64,000 bases of DNA from Nocardioides sp. 1609 (lineage in GTDB: Bacteria > Actinomycetota > Actinomycetes > Propionibacteriales > Nocardioidaceae): contig NZ_SPUJ01000004.1 of assembly GCF_004522105.1 (NCBI RefSeq), positions 620,001 to 684,000 of the forward strand. The letters are read 5' to 3'. The notes under the pieces were generated by a model. It saw only the letters and a list, made by a program, of their open reading frames with translations. It made no database searches and was not told the DNA's origin. How positions within the stretch are numbered: the first letter of the stretch is position 1; every line of letters begins with the position of its first letter. Positions 51,214 to 61,198 of the stretch are shown one piece after another. Made by a program: the position numbers and the translations under genes.

Positions 51214-52380
51214 ATGGCTGACGCGCGCGACCTCGACCTCGTCCTCTTCGGGGCCACCGGCTTCACCGGCGGCCTGACCGCCGAGTATCTCGCCGAGCAC
51301 GGTCCCACGGGGCTGCGCTGGGCGCTGGCCGGACGCAGCAGGGAGAAGCTCGAGCAGGTCCGCGAGCGGCTGGGCGCCGACCACGGCGAGCTGGAGCTGT
51401 TCGTCGTCGACGCGAGCGACCGGGCGGCGCTGGCGGACGTCGTCCGCCGGGCGAAGGTGGCCGTGACGACCGTCGGGCCGTACCAGCAGCTCGGGGGACC
51501 GCTCGTCGCGGCGTGCGCCGAGACCGGCACCGACTACGTCGACCTGACCGGCGAGCCCGAGTTCGTCGACCGCACCTACCTCGACCACCACGCCACCGCG
51601 GTGCGCACGGGCGCGCGGATCGTGCACGCGTGCGGCTTCGACTCCATCCCGCACGACCTCGGCGCCTACTTCACCGTCCAGCAGCTGCGGCCGACCGGCC
51701 CGGTGCGGATGCGCGGCGTCGTCCGGGCCGCGGGCACGTTCTCGGGCGGCACCTTCCACTCCGCCCTCGGCGCGTTCTCGCGGGCCAAGCAGATGGGCGC
51801 GACCGCCAAGGAGCGGCGCGCGGCGCAGGACAGGCCCGCCGACGGTCGCTCGTCGCGGCCGGTCGGCGGGAGGCCGCAGCGCGACAGGGTGCTCGGCCGG
51901 TGGCTGCTGCCGCTGCCGACGATCGACCCGCAGGTGGTCGCGCGCAGCGGTGCCGCGCTGGCGGTCTACGGCCCGGAGTTCCGCTACGCGCACTTCGCCG
52001 GGCTCAAGACCCTGCGCTACACCGCCGGGGCGATGGCCGGGGTCGGTGCCATCGGCGTCGCCGCGCAGGTGCCGCCGGTCCGCAACTTCCTGCTCAAGAA
52101 GGTGCCGCAGGGCTCGGGCCCCGACGAGGCGAAGCGTGCCAGGTCCTGGTTCACCGTCGACTTCGTCGCCGAGGCCGACGGACGCACCCTCCACACCCGC
52201 GTCTCCGGCGGTGACCCCGGCTACGACGAGACCGCGAAGATGCTCGCCGAGTCGGCGCTGTGCCTGGCCTTCGACGACAACCCGGTCACGGCGGGCAGCG
52301 TCACCACCGCCCAGGCGATGGGCGACAACCTGCTCGCCCGACTGCAGGCGCGCGGGATCACCTTCGCCGTCGTCGACTGA
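51214..52380 (+). CDS. saccharopine dehydrogenase-like (trans-acting enoyl reductase family) protein
   Basis: A 388-residue NAD(P)-binding protein. The Rossmann motif is LVLFGATGFTGGLTAEYLAE, followed by TVGPYQQLGGPLVAACAETG, YVDLTGEPEF and HACGFDSIPHDLG. These match the actinobacterial family annotated as saccharopine dehydrogenase-like or trans-acting enoyl reductases in complex-lipid synthesis. True lysine metabolism is unlikely. ATG 51214 is preferred to ATG 51205 because CACGAT lies 7 bases upstream of 51214. Confidence 0.87.
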   Translation: MADARDLDLVLFGATGFTGGLTAEYLAEHGPTGLRWALAGRSREKLEQVRERLGADHGELELFVVDASDRAALADVVRRAKVAVTTVGPYQQLGGPLVAACAETGTDYVDLTGEPEFVDRTYLDHHATAVRTGARIVHACGFDSIPHDLGAYFTVQQLRPTGPVRMRGVVRAAGTFSGGTFHSALGAFSRAKQMGATAKERRAAQDRPADGRSSRPVGGRPQRDRVLGRWLLPLPTIDPQVVARSGAALAVYGPEFRYAHFAGLKTLRYTAGAMAGVGAIGVAAQVPPVRNFLLKKVPQGSGPDEAKRARSWFTVDFVAEADGRTLHTRVSGGDPGYDETAKMLAESALCLAFDDNPVTAGSVTTAQAMGDNLLARLQARGITFAVVD

Positions 52381-52404
52381 CCACGGGCCCGCCGCGGCGA
52401 GCGG

Positions 52405-52578
52405 TCAGGCGGCCGCGCGCCGGGCGACGGCGTCGCAGGAGTCGCCGAGCACCAGCCGGGCGAGCAGCCGGCGGACCCGCAGTGCGGTCACCACGGTGCT
52501 CTCGACGGTGCTCTCCATGGTGCTCTCCACGGCGGGGACCACGGGGGAGGACGACGACCCGATCTGCTCTGCGGTCAC
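52405..52578 (-). CDS. 57-residue protein of unknown function
   Basis: A short ORF with a strong ribosome-binding site (GGAGGAGAGG, 52587-52596) 8 bases before GTG 52578. The product starts VTAEQIGSSSSPVVPAVEST, contains three EST repeats (VESTMESTVESTVV) and ends in an Arg/Ala-rich amphipathic segment with one Cys (ARLVLGDSCDAVARRAAA). No signal, membrane helix or family is recognised. A promoter-like pair lies 65 bases upstream. It is convergent with the reductase gene. Confidence 0.6.
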   Translation of the reverse strand: MTAEQIGSSSSPVVPAVESTMESTVESTVVTALRVRRLLARLVLGDSCDAVARRAAA

Positions 52579-52643
52579 GGTGGGAACCTCTCCTCCGACG
52601 GGCGCGGCCCGAGCGGGTCGACGGACCCGGTCACAGGTCCCTC

Positions 52644-52672
52644 AGCCTGTGTCCGTCCCGGGAGGTGTTCAA
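52644..52672 (-). promoter_or_regulatory. promoter of the 57-residue ORF
   Basis: On the minus strand TTGAAC (52672-52667), 17 bases, CAGGCT (52649-52644). The -35 overlaps the stop codon of the MFS gene. The predicted leader is about 60 bases. Confidence 0.5.
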
Positions 52673-53880
52673 ACCTCCTGCGGGGGAGGACCCGACCGAG
52701 CAGCGGCGAGGGCGGGACGGGCCACCTCGCGCCGGCCGGCCGCACGCCGACCGCACACGGCGCCGACCGCCGCGACGGCGGCCGAGACCACGAACGCCGT
52801 CGGCATGCCGCGGTGGTCGGCGATCGCCCCGGCGACGGACGAGCCGACCGCCTGACCGAGGACCAGCGTGACGAACAGGACCGCGGTCGCGGCGGCGGCG
52901 CGCTGGGGTGCGACCTGGCCCGCCCAGACGATCAGCGCCGAGGTGGCCGCGACGAAACCCCAGCCGAAGCCGGCGCACGCGACGAGCGCCACGGGCAGGA
53001 CGCCGGCGCCGAGCCCGAGCGCGACGATCGAGGCCGCGGTGCCGGCCAGGGTGATCAGCCAGGCCCGCTGCGGGCCGGCCGCGCCCAGGGCTCGGGCGGT
53101 CAGCACGGTCGCCGTCCCGCCGACACCGAGCGCCATCCACGCCACCGTGGACGCCGTCGCGCCGGCTCCCTCCGCCACGACCTGGGCGCGCCCGTAGGTC
53201 CACACCACGGCCGAGGCGGCGCCGAGCAGCGCGGCCGCGACGGCCGGCGTCCGCAGGGCACGCCAGGGCGCGGGTCCGGCCGACGGGGCCGTCGTGCGGA
53301 CGGCGACGTCCGCCGGGCCCGGCCGGTCGAGGAGCAGGACGGCGATGCCGGCCGCCGCGGTGAACAGCGCCCCGACCGCGAGTCCGACGCGCCACTCGGG
53401 CAGCAGCACCAGGGCCAGGGCGCCCGCGGCGACGAGGCCGGGGCCGGTGCCCGAGTTCACCACCGCCTGGGCACGCGCGACGCGGCCGTGCTCGACGGAG
53501 CGCTCGACCACCGCCACCAGCCCGGGCGAGGCGAACCCGGCACCGGCCGAGCTCAGGACGGCCGCCGGGACGAAGACCGCGAGGTCCGGCGCCAGCGCCA
53601 TCCCCAGCGACCCGACCGCGGCGGTGAGGAGCGCGCCGACCACCAGGGCGCGCGGCCGTCGGGCACCGAGCAGGCCGAGGCCGGCCGCGACGCAGTAGGC
53701 GATCGAGGAGGCGGACGAGATCCGACCGGCGGCCGCCGCGCCGAGCCCGAGCGAGTCCTGGATGTCAGGGAGGAACAGCCCGTAGGCCAGCCGGACCAGT
53801 CCGTAGGTGCCGGCGATCAGGCAGATCGCGGCGAGGACGAGACCGGTCTCGCGACCACCAAACGATAACGTGCGTTTCAC
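52669..53880 (-). CDS. MFS transporter (12-TMS)
   Basis: A 403-residue transporter with about 12 transmembrane helices: TYGLVRLAYGLFLPDIQDSL in helix 1 and the following loop, GRISSASSIAYCVAAGLGLL, and GFASPGLVAVVERSVEHGRV. The substrate is unknown; the divergent TetR gene suggests inducible export. GTG 53880 follows TACGGT (53892-53887) by 6 bases on the minus strand. The first codons contain the inverted repeat AAACG-N8-CGTTT, a possible operator. Confidence 0.87.
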   Translation of the reverse strand: MKRTLSFGGRETGLVLAAICLIAGTYGLVRLAYGLFLPDIQDSLGLGAAAAGRISSASSIAYCVAAGLGLLGARRPRALVVGALLTAAVGSLGMALAPDLAVFVPAAVLSSAGAGFASPGLVAVVERSVEHGRVARAQAVVNSGTGPGLVAAGALALVLLPEWRVGLAVGALFTAAAGIAVLLLDRPGPADVAVRTTAPSAGPAPWRALRTPAVAAALLGAASAVVWTYGRAQVVAEGAGATASTVAWMALGVGGTATVLTARALGAAGPQRAWLITLAGTAASIVALGLGAGVLPVALVACAGFGWGFVAATSALIVWAGQVAPQRAAAATAVLFVTLVLGQAVGSSVAGAIADHRGMPTAFVVSAAVAAVGAVCGRRAAGRREVARPALAAARSGPPPQEV

Positions 53881-53896
53881 TTCGTCACCGTAGACT
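53860..53896. promoter_or_regulatory. overlapping divergent promoters and possible operator
   Basis: AAACG (53860-53864) and CGTTT (53873-53877) form an inverted repeat at the 5' end of the MFS coding region. The minus-strand -10 (TACGGT, 53887-53892) and plus-strand -10 (TAGACT, 53891-53896) share two bases, so the two promoters cannot be occupied together. Confidence 0.5.
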
Positions 53897-53903
53897 ATCC
53901 CGC

Positions 53904-54473
53904 ATGGCCGTCCGTCAGCGCACCGAGACGAAGCTCCTCGACGCCGCCGACGAGCTCCTCTTCACCCACGGCGTCGCGGCGACCCCGGTCGACGCGATCC
54001 TGGCGCGCGCGGGCGTGTCACCGGCGACGCTGTACCGCGCCTACGGCAGCAAGGACGGGCTCGTCGCCGCGGCCCTGGACCGGCGGCACCGCGCCTGGCT
54101 GGCCGTCTGGGACGACGCCGTGGCGCGCGCCCGCGACGACCGCGGCCGCCTGCTGGCGGTCCTCGACGCCCTCGACGCCTTCCGGGTGCGACCCGACGGC
54201 GCCCGCTGGTGCGCCTTCCTCGGTACGGCGGCCGAGTACGCCGACCCGGTCCCGGCGTTGGCCGCGGCGCTCCGGCAGGAGACCGACGCCCTGCGCGACC
54301 GGCTCACCGAGCTCGCCGTCCCCGTCGTGGGGGACCGGGCGGCGATGCTCGCCGAGGAGCTGATGCTCGTCGTCACCGGCGAGCTCGGGATGCGGCTGCG
54401 CGGGGGCTCGCCCGCCGGCGTGGCCCGGGCGGTGGCGACCGCGCTGGTCGACCGCCCGCCCGGGACGCCCTGA
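53904..54473 (+). CDS. TetR family transcriptional regulator
   Basis: A 189-residue regulator with helix-turn-helix HGVAATPVDAILARAGVSPA followed by TLYRAYGSKDGLVAAALDRR. It faces the MFS gene across 23 bases and probably represses it. ATG 53904 follows TAGACT by 7 bases (leaderless pattern). Its stop is one base from the end of the convergent eda gene. Confidence 0.9.
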   Translation: MAVRQRTETKLLDAADELLFTHGVAATPVDAILARAGVSPATLYRAYGSKDGLVAAALDRRHRAWLAVWDDAVARARDDRGRLLAVLDALDAFRVRPDGARWCAFLGTAAEYADPVPALAAALRQETDALRDRLTELAVPVVGDRAAMLAEELMLVVTGELGMRLRGGSPAGVARAVATALVDRPPGTP

Positions 54474-54474
54474 G

Positions 54475-55119
54475 TCAGCGCAGCGCGGCCGCCTCGCGAG
54501 CGAGCGCCTCGATCGCGGCCCAGTCACCGCGGTCGACGAGGGCGGCGGGGGTGAGCCAGGAGCCGCCGACGCAGCCGACGTTCGGCAGCGCGAGGTACGA
54601 CGGCGCGGTGGCGGCCGTGATGCCGCCGGTCGGGCAGAACCGGGCGGCGGGCACCGGCGAGGCGATCGACGCCAGGTAGGCGGCTCCGCCGGAGGCCTCG
54701 GCCGGGAAGAACTTCATCTCGGTGACACCCGTCTCGAGGACCGCGAGCGCCTCGGAGACCGTGCTGGTGCCGGGCAGGAACGGCAGCCCGGTGCCGGCCA
54801 TCGCGGCGAGCAGCGTCGGCGTCGCTCCGGGGGAGACGAGGAAGCGGGCGCCGGCGTCGGCGGCCTCCTTCGCCTGGCCCGGCGTGACGATGGTGCCGGC
54901 GCCGACGAGGATCTCGGGCACCTCGGCGGCGATGGCGGCGATCGCGTCGAGCGCGACCGGCGTCCGCAGGGTCAGCTCGATCGCCGGCAGGCCGCCCGCC
55001 ACGAGGGCGCGGGCGATCGGGACGGCGTCCTCGACGCGCTGCACGACGACGACCGGCATCACCGGGACGACGTCGAGCACGGAGGTCGGGACGGGCTGCG
55101 ACTCAGGCGTGCTGGACAA
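54475..55119 (-). CDS. eda: 2-keto-3-deoxy-6-phosphogluconate aldolase
   Basis: A 214-residue class I aldolase cleaving KDPG to pyruvate and glyceraldehyde 3-phosphate, the last step of the Entner-Doudoroff pathway. Key segments: [40 protein letters not shown], the Schiff-base lysine in [10 protein letters not shown], and CPTGGI. The start is uncertain: TTG 55119 has GAGGTG 5 bases upstream and overlaps the edd stop by 17 bases; GTG 55080 would give a shorter 201-residue protein. Confidence 0.9.
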   Translation of the reverse strand: MSSTPESQPVPTSVLDVVPVMPVVVVQRVEDAVPIARALVAGGLPAIELTLRTPVALDAIAAIAAEVPEILVGAGTIVTPGQAKEAADAGARFLVSPGATPTLLAAMAGTGLPFLPGTSTVSEALAVLETGVTEMKFFPAEASGGAAYLASIASPVPAARFCPTGGITAATAPSYLALPNVGCVGGSWLTPAALVDRGDWAAIEALAREAAALR

Positions 55120-57001
55120 CGGGCACCTCGGCGGGGTCGGTGGAGGGGGCGTGGTGGAGGGGGAAGACGCTGGCGCCGGCGTCGGCCGGGCCGACGGTGG
55201 CACGGAACGCGGCGAACAGCTCGCGGCCGGTGCCGGACGCGTCGGCGTCCGTCGCCGGGCGGAGCGCCGGCTCGCGGTGCCGCAGGTCGACGCCGACCAG
55301 GTCGAGGACGCCGGCCTCCGCGTCGACGGTGATCACGTCGCCGTCGCGGACCCGCGACAGCGGGCCGCCGAGGGCCGCCTCCGGCGTCACGTGGATCGCG
55401 GCCGGCACCTTGCCGGACGCCCCCGACATCCGGCCGTCGGTGACGATCGCGACGCGCTGCCCGCGGTCCTGCAGGACGCCGAGCGCGGGCGTGAGCTTGT
55501 GCAGCTCGGGCATCCCGTTGGCCGCGGGGCCCTGGTAGCGGATGACGGCGACGAGGTCGCGGCCGTCGAGCCGGCCCTCACCGAAGGCGACGAGGAAGTC
55601 GTCCTGGTCGTCGAAGACCAGGGCCGGTGCGGTGACCAGGCGGTGCTCGGGCTTGACGGCCGAGGTCTTGACGACCGCGGTGCCGAGCGGTCCGCGCAGG
55701 ACCTTGAGACCGCCGTCCGGGCCGAACGGCGCGCTCGCCGGCCGGAGCACGTCGAGGTCGAGGCTCTGCTCGGGCCCCTCGCGCCAGGTCAGGACGTCGC
55801 CGTCCAGCACCGGCTCCTGCGTGTAACGGTGCAGGCCGCGGCCCATCACGGTGAGCACGTCGTCGTGCACCAGGCCGGCCTCGAGCAGGGTGCGGACGAG
55901 GAAGCCGATGCCACCGGCGGCGTGGAAGTGGTTCACGTCGGCGGAGCCGTTGGGGTAGATCCGGCACAGCGACGGCACGACCGCCGACAGGTCGGAGAGG
56001 TCGTCCCAGGTGACCTGGACGCCGGCGGCACGGGCCATGGCGACCAGGTGCATCGTGTGGTTGGTCGAGCCGCCGCTCGCGAGGAGCGCGACGCAGGCGT
56101 TGACGACGGCCTTCTCGTCGACGACCTCGCCCACCGGGATCGCCTCGCCGCCGCGCTGGGCCGCACCCTGGTGGGTGATGGCGACGGCCCGCTCGGCGGC
56201 CGCGCGGGTCAGCGCCTCGCGCAGCGGGGTGCCGGGGTTCACGAACGACGAGCCGGGCAGGTGCAGGCCCAGCACCTCCATGAGCAGCTGGTTGGAGTTC
56301 GCCGTGCCGTAGAACGTGCAGGTGCCCCGGGAGTGGTAGGAGGCCGCCTCGGCCTCGAGCAGCTCCTCGCGGCCGACCTTGCCCTCGGCGTGCAGCTGGC
56401 GCACGCGCGCCTTCTCGCCGTTGGGGAGGCCGGAGGCCATCGGCCCGGCCGGCACGAAGACCGTCGGGAGGTGACCGAACGCCAGCGCGCCGATCAGCAG
56501 GCCGGGCACGATCTTGTCGCACACGCCGAGCATCAGGGTGCCGTCGAACATGTCGTGCGACAGCGCGATCGCCGCCGACATCGCGATCACGTCGCGGCTG
56601 AAGAGGGAGAGCTGCATGCCGGCGCGGCCCTGGGTGATGCCGTCGCACATGGCCGGGACGCCGCCCGCGACCTGCGCGAGGCCGCCGGCCCGGATCGCCG
56701 CCCGCTTGAGGACCGGCGGGTAGTCGACGTAGGGCTGGTGCGCGGAGAGCATGTCGTTGTAGCTCGTCACGATCGCCAGGTTGGGCTTGACCCGGCCACG
56801 CAGCGCGACCTTCTCCGACGGCTCGGACGCGGCGAAGCCGTGCGCGAGGTTGGCGCAGCCGAGCTGGCCGCGGGCCGGGCCGGTCGAGGCGGCGGCCCGG
56901 ACCTGCGCGAGGTACGCCGCGCGGGTGCCGGCACTGCGCTCGACGAGGCGCGCGGTGACGTCGGCGACGACGGGGTGCATCTGCTGGGCGGTGTGGCTCA
57001 T
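55103..57001 (-). CDS. edd: phosphogluconate dehydratase
   Basis: A 632-residue IlvD/Edd family iron-sulfur enzyme converting 6-phosphogluconate to KDPG. Segments: [60 protein letters not shown], and [20 protein letters not shown]. The conserved cysteines that ligate the cluster are present. ATG 57001 overlaps the zwf stop (ATGA), so zwf, edd and eda form one operon. Confidence 0.95.
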   Translation of the reverse strand: MSHTAQQMHPVVADVTARLVERSAGTRAAYLAQVRAAASTGPARGQLGCANLAHGFAASEPSEKVALRGRVKPNLAIVTSYNDMLSAHQPYVDYPPVLKRAAIRAGGLAQVAGGVPAMCDGITQGRAGMQLSLFSRDVIAMSAAIALSHDMFDGTLMLGVCDKIVPGLLIGALAFGHLPTVFVPAGPMASGLPNGEKARVRQLHAEGKVGREELLEAEAASYHSRGTCTFYGTANSNQLLMEVLGLHLPGSSFVNPGTPLREALTRAAAERAVAITHQGAAQRGGEAIPVGEVVDEKAVVNACVALLASGGSTNHTMHLVAMARAAGVQVTWDDLSDLSAVVPSLCRIYPNGSADVNHFHAAGGIGFLVRTLLEAGLVHDDVLTVMGRGLHRYTQEPVLDGDVLTWREGPEQSLDLDVLRPASAPFGPDGGLKVLRGPLGTAVVKTSAVKPEHRLVTAPALVFDDQDDFLVAFGEGRLDGRDLVAVIRYQGPAANGMPELHKLTPALGVLQDRGQRVAIVTDGRMSGASGKVPAAIHVTPEAALGGPLSRVRDGDVITVDAEAGVLDLVGVDLRHREPALRPATDADASGTGRELFAAFRATVGPADAGASVFPLHHAPSTDPAEVPVVQHA

Positions 57002-58488
57002 TCCGGAAGCTCCTGCCAGGTCCGGCCGTCCCGCTCGAGGAGCGTGGTGGCGGCGATCGGCCCGCTGGTGCCGGCCGGGTAGCGCTTGGGGCGGTCGGCG
57101 GTGACCGCCCAGCGCTGGAGGATCGGCTCGACCCAGGTCCAGGCGGCCTCGACCTCGTCGCGGCGCATGAACAGGGTCGGGTTGCCGCGGACGACGTCCA
57201 TCAGCAGGCGCTCGTAGGCGTCGGGCATCCGGGCGTCGAAGGCGGTGGCGTAGCTCAGGTCGAGCGACACCGGCCGCAGCCGGATGCCGCCCGGGCCGGG
57301 CTCCTTGGCCGTCATGTGCAGCTGCATGCCCTCGTCGGGCTGCACCTGGATGTGCAGCCGGTTGGCGGTCTGCACGCCCTCGTGGTGCGGGAACATCGAG
57401 TGCGGCGGCTCCTTGAAGACCACCACGATCTCCGAGAGCTTGCGGTCGAGCCGCTTGCCGGTGCGCAGGTAGAACGGGACGCCGGCCCAGCGCCAGTTCT
57501 GCACCTCGGTGCGGATGGCGACGAAGGTCTCCGCCGCGCTGCCCGGGCGGCCGAGGTCCTCGGTGTACGACGGCACCGCGACGCCGTCGACGAGACCCTG
57601 CCCGTAGCGGCCGCGCACGGTGTCGCGGTCGACGTCGGCGGGCGTCATCGGCTTGAGCGCTTGGAGCACCTTGAGCTTCTCGTCGCGGACGGTCTCGCGA
57701 CCGACGTACGTCGGCGGCTCCATCGCGACCAGGCAGAGCAGCTGGAGCAGGTGGTTCTGCACCATGTCGCGCAGGGCGCCGGACGTGTCGTAGTAGTCGC
57801 CGCGCTCACCGACGCCGAGCGTCTCGGCGACGGTGATCTGCACGTGGTCGACCCAGTGGGAGTTCCAGAGCGGCTCGAGGAAGGTGTTGGCGAAGCGGGT
57901 GACGAGGAGGTTCTGCACGCTCTCCTTGCCGAGGTAGTGGTCGATGCGGAAGATCTGCGCCTCGTCGAAGACCTCGCCGACCGCGTCGTTGATGGCCCGG
58001 GCCGAGGCGATGTCGCGGCCGATGGGCTTCTCGAGCACGACGCGGGCGGTCGGGTCGACGACGCCGATCTCGTCGAGGCGGTGGCAGATCGGGCCGAAGA
58101 GGGCCGGGGCGACGGCGAGGTAGAACACGCGGACGGCGTCGGGGTCGCCGACCTTGAGGTGGGCGTGGAGCAGGTGCCAGCCCTCGGGGTCGGCGCCGTC
58201 GAGGGTCAGGTGGCTGATCCGGTCGAGGAGGCGGGTGGCGACGACGACGTCGAGGTCGGCGCCGATGTGCTCGCGCAGCGCCTGGGCGACCTCGGCGCGG
58301 TAGCCGTCGTCGTCGAGCTCGGAGCGGGAGACGCCGATGATCCGGGAGCTGGGCTGCAGCTGGTTCTCGGCCTCGCGGCGGTAGAGGGCGGGCACGAGCT
58401 TGCGCAGCGCCAGGTCACCGGTGGCGCCGATGACGGTGAAGTCGCAGGCCGGCATCGCGTCGGGGAGTCCGAAGGCGGGTTGGGTCAC
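56998..58488 (-). CDS. zwf: glucose-6-phosphate 1-dehydrogenase
   Basis: A 496-residue enzyme oxidising glucose 6-phosphate to 6-phosphogluconolactone, feeding the Entner-Doudoroff genes downstream. NAD(P)-binding [16 protein letters not shown] and the active-site signature [20 protein letters not shown] are clear. GTG 58488 follows TACCGT by 6 bases. It is divergent from the ROK regulator. No separate 6-phosphogluconolactonase gene is visible in the window. Confidence 0.96.
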   Translation of the reverse strand: MTQPAFGLPDAMPACDFTVIGATGDLALRKLVPALYRREAENQLQPSSRIIGVSRSELDDDGYRAEVAQALREHIGADLDVVVATRLLDRISHLTLDGADPEGWHLLHAHLKVGDPDAVRVFYLAVAPALFGPICHRLDEIGVVDPTARVVLEKPIGRDIASARAINDAVGEVFDEAQIFRIDHYLGKESVQNLLVTRFANTFLEPLWNSHWVDHVQITVAETLGVGERGDYYDTSGALRDMVQNHLLQLLCLVAMEPPTYVGRETVRDEKLKVLQALKPMTPADVDRDTVRGRYGQGLVDGVAVPSYTEDLGRPGSAAETFVAIRTEVQNWRWAGVPFYLRTGKRLDRKLSEIVVVFKEPPHSMFPHHEGVQTANRLHIQVQPDEGMQLHMTAKEPGPGGIRLRPVSLDLSYATAFDARMPDAYERLLMDVVRGNPTLFMRRDEVEAAWTWVEPILQRWAVTADRPKRYPAGTSGPIAATTLLERDGRTWQELPE

Positions 58489-58494
58489 TCGTCC

Positions 58495-58523
58495 ACGGTA
58501 GGTCCGATGTCTGCACTCCGCAA
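58495..58523 (-). promoter_or_regulatory. zwf proximal promoter
   Basis: Minus strand TTGCGG (58523-58518), 17 bases, TACCGT (58500-58495), then 6 bases to the GTG start, predicting a leaderless zwf mRNA. Confidence 0.6.
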
Positions 58524-58526
58524 ACG

Positions 58527-58555
58527 AACTTAGGTTCTCTTAAGACAAAAGTCAG
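58527..58555 (-). promoter_or_regulatory. zwf distal promoter
   Basis: Minus strand CTGACT (58555-58550), 17 bases, TAAGTT (58532-58527), giving a leader of about 30 bases. The AT-rich stretch around 58521-58552 also holds an imperfect palindrome GAACTTAGGTTC (58526-58537), a candidate regulator site. Confidence 0.45.
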
Positions 58556-58578
58556 GAAGCGTTGCCTAGGATGAAGGC

Positions 58579-59763
58579 GTGACTACCGCCGGTGACATGC
58601 TCCAGCTGGTCCGCCAGGGGCGGGCGAGCAGCCGCTCCGACCTCGTCCGGCTCACCGGGCTCTCGCGCACGGCCGTGACCGCGCGGCTCGCGGCGCTCGA
58701 GGACCTGGGACTGGTCCTGGCCGGGGACGAGCTCGCCTCGACCGGCGGCCGCCCCGCGGGAGGGATCGGTCTCGACGCCCGCGCCGGCGTCGTCCTGGCC
58801 GCCGCGATCGGCCGTTCGCGCTCCCAGCTCGCGCTCTTCGACCTCGCCGGCCACGAGCTGCGCTCGTCCTCGGTCGAGCACGAGGTCGGGGCGCCGCCGG
58901 ACGTCGTCATGCCCGACGTCGCCACCCAGCTGACCGACCTCCTCGCCGACCTCCCGGGCGGGCGTTCCGGGCGGCCGCAGGTGCTCGGCACCGGCATCAG
59001 CCTGCCCGGCACCGTCGACCCGGTGCTCGGTGTCAGCATCGACTCGCCGGCGATGACCGGCTGGGACCGCGTCGACCTCGGGGCGTTCCTCGCGGGCGTC
59101 GAGCCCGGCCCGACGTTCGTGGCGAACGACGCCGACGTGCTGGCCCGCTCCGAGCGGCTCGGGCACGCCGCGACCTATCGCGACCTCCTCGTCGTCAAGG
59201 CCTCGACCGGCCTCGGGCTGGGCATCCTCTCCGAGGGCCGGGTGGTGCCGGGCCACCTCGGCGCCGCCGGCGAGATCGGCCACACGAAGGTGCACGCCGC
59301 CGAGGGCCGGCCGTGCCGGTGCGGCGACGTCGGGTGCCTCGAGACGATCGCGGGCGGCTGGGCGCTGGTCGCCGAGCTGCAGGCGCAGGGGCACCGGATC
59401 GGGCACGTGCGCGACGTCGTCGCCCGGGCCGTCGGGGGCGACGCCGAGGCCAAGCACCACCTCCGTGAGGCCGGTCGCAGCCTCGGCGAGGTGCTGGCGG
59501 TCGCCATCAACCTGCTGAACCCGCACGCCGTGGTCATCGGCGGCGACATGGCCGCCGCCTTCGAGGTGTACGCCGCCGGCGTCCGGGAGAGCGTCTACGC
59601 CCGCGCCTCGGCGCTGGCCACCCGCGACCTGCAGTTCCTGTCGTCGACGTTCGGGGACCGGGCCGGGCTCGTCGGCTGCGCGGCCATGGTGCTCGACCAG
59701 GTGCTCAGCCCGGCCGCCGTCGACAGCCGGATCCTCGAGCGCGAGGCCACCGCCTCCCGGTGA
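58579..59763 (+). CDS. ROK family transcriptional regulator
   Basis: A 394-residue protein. The N-terminal winged helix (RSDLVRLTGLSRTAVTARLA) is followed by a ROK kinase-like domain with FVANDADVLARSE, HLGAAGEIGHTKV and the zinc-type motif CRCGDVGCLETIAGG. ROK repressors of this type bind sugars or sugar phosphates. It is divergent from zwf and likely controls the Entner-Doudoroff operon, though sugar-kinase activity cannot be excluded. GTG 58579 follows TAGGAT by 6 bases. Confidence 0.92.
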   Translation: MTTAGDMLQLVRQGRASSRSDLVRLTGLSRTAVTARLAALEDLGLVLAGDELASTGGRPAGGIGLDARAGVVLAAAIGRSRSQLALFDLAGHELRSSSVEHEVGAPPDVVMPDVATQLTDLLADLPGGRSGRPQVLGTGISLPGTVDPVLGVSIDSPAMTGWDRVDLGAFLAGVEPGPTFVANDADVLARSERLGHAATYRDLLVVKASTGLGLGILSEGRVVPGHLGAAGEIGHTKVHAAEGRPCRCGDVGCLETIAGGWALVAELQAQGHRIGHVRDVVARAVGGDAEAKHHLREAGRSLGEVLAVAINLLNPHAVVIGGDMAAAFEVYAAGVRESVYARASALATRDLQFLSSTFGDRAGLVGCAAMVLDQVLSPAAVDSRILEREATASR

Positions 59764-59812
59764 CGGTGCCCCGCGGTGGACGCCGGGCCACGGGCGTGCT
59801 CTGCTGGGCCGC

Positions 59813-61198
59813 GTGACGAGGCGGCTGGAGGTCGACTACCTCGTCGTCGGTGCCGGGGCGACGGGCATGGCGTTCACCGACGCCCTGATCGACCACGCCG
59901 ACGTCCGGGTCGCGATCCTCGACCGGCGGGCCGGGGTCGGTGGGCACTGGCGGGCGGCGTACCCCTTCGTTCGCCTGCACCAGGCCTCGACGTTCTACGG
60001 CGTCGCCTCGACGGTGCTCGGCGGCGCAGTCCAGCAGGAGGGGCCGGAGGCCGGGCTGCACGAGCGCGCCGGCCGCGACGCGATCTGCGCCTACTACGAC
60101 CGGGTGCTGGCGGAGCGCCTGCTCGCCTCGGGCCGGGTGGAGCTCTTCAGCGGCTGCGAGTACCGCGGTGACCGGACCTTCACCTCGCTCGAGACCGGGG
60201 ACCGGTTCGAGGTGCCGCCGCGCTGCCGCGTCGTCGACGCGCGCTACCTCGCGCCCGACATCCCCGCCGAGTCGCCGCGCCGGTTCGCCGTGGGCGACGA
60301 CGTCCGCGTGGTCCCGGTCAACGACCTCGTCCCCGCCTCGGAGGCCGAGCCGCCGAGCCAGTACGTCGTCGTGGGGTCGGGCAAGACGGCCACCGACGCC
60401 TGCATCCGGCTCCTGGCCGCCGGGACCGATCCCGACCGGATCTGCTGGGTCCGTCCCCGCGACCCCTGGATGCTCAACCGGGCCGTGGTCCAGCCCGATC
60501 CCACCGTCTACCTCGCGATGGTCGCCGACCTCCTGCGGGCGGCGGGGGAGGCGACGTCCCTCCCCGGGCTGTTCCACGCCCTCGAGGACGCCGGCATCAT
60601 GCTGCGCCTCGACCCGTCGGTCGAGCCGACCATGGCCAAGGCGCCGACCCTCGGCCTCTGGGAGCTGGAGCAGCTCCGGACCGTCGAGCACGTCGTCCGG
60701 CTCGGGCACCTCGACGCCGTCGGCCGCGGCCGGCTGGACCTGCGCGGGGGCACGGTCGCGGTCCGCCCGGACGCCCTGGTCGTCGACTGCGCCGCCGACG
60801 GCCTCAAGCGGCCGCCGCGGGTGCCCGTCTGGGGTCCCGGGACGATCACGCCGCAACCGGTCCGCGCCGGCTTCCCGTGCTTCGGGGCCGCGCTGGTCGG
60901 CTACGTGGAGGCGACCCGTGGCGACGACGGCGAGAAGAACCGGCTGTGCCCGCCGACGTCGTACGGCGACTCGCTCACCGACTGGGCCCAGATGAACGTC
61001 CTCGGGATGCGGAGCGCCGCGTCGTTCGGCGCCGAGCCGGACATCCGGACCTGGGCCGACTCGGTCGCGCTCAACCCGGCCCGCGTGCCACCGGAGCTGG
61101 CCGGGTCCGCCGAGGTCGCGGCCGTGCAGGAGCGGATCGAGGCCCACGCGCCGCGCGGTCTGGCACGCCTGGCCGCGCTGGCCGGCCTCACTCCCTGA
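59813..61198 (+). CDS. FAD/NAD(P)-binding oxidoreductase
   Basis: A 461-residue flavoprotein with an N-terminal FAD motif (YLVVGAGATGMAFTDALIDH), a GHWRAAYPFVRLHQAS segment resembling flavin monooxygenases, and a second nucleotide motif (QYVVVGSGKTATDACIRLLA). The reaction is unknown. GTG 59813 is the first plausible start, 49 bases after the ROK gene. The 3' end overlaps the convergent small gene by 11 bases. Confidence 0.8.
   Translation: MTRRLEVDYLVVGAGATGMAFTDALIDHADVRVAILDRRAGVGGHWRAAYPFVRLHQASTFYGVASTVLGGAVQQEGPEAGLHERAGRDAICAYYDRVLAERLLASGRVELFSGCEYRGDRTFTSLETGDRFEVPPRCRVVDARYLAPDIPAESPRRFAVGDDVRVVPVNDLVPASEAEPPSQYVVVGSGKTATDACIRLLAAGTDPDRICWVRPRDPWMLNRAVVQPDPTVYLAMVADLLRAAGEATSLPGLFHALEDAGIMLRLDPSVEPTMAKAPTLGLWELEQLRTVEHVVRLGHLDAVGRGRLDLRGGTVAVRPDALVVDCAADGLKRPPRVPVWGPGTITPQPVRAGFPCFGAALVGYVEATRGDDGEKNRLCPPTSYGDSLTDWAQMNVLGMRSAASFGAEPDIRTWADSVALNPARVPPELAGSAEVAAVQERIEAHAPRGLARLAALAGLTP

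Noticed and set aside
51214..52380. Lysine-pathway saccharopine dehydrogenase
   Set aside because: The sequence fits the actinobacterial enoyl-reductase-like branch and there is no lysine pathway context.
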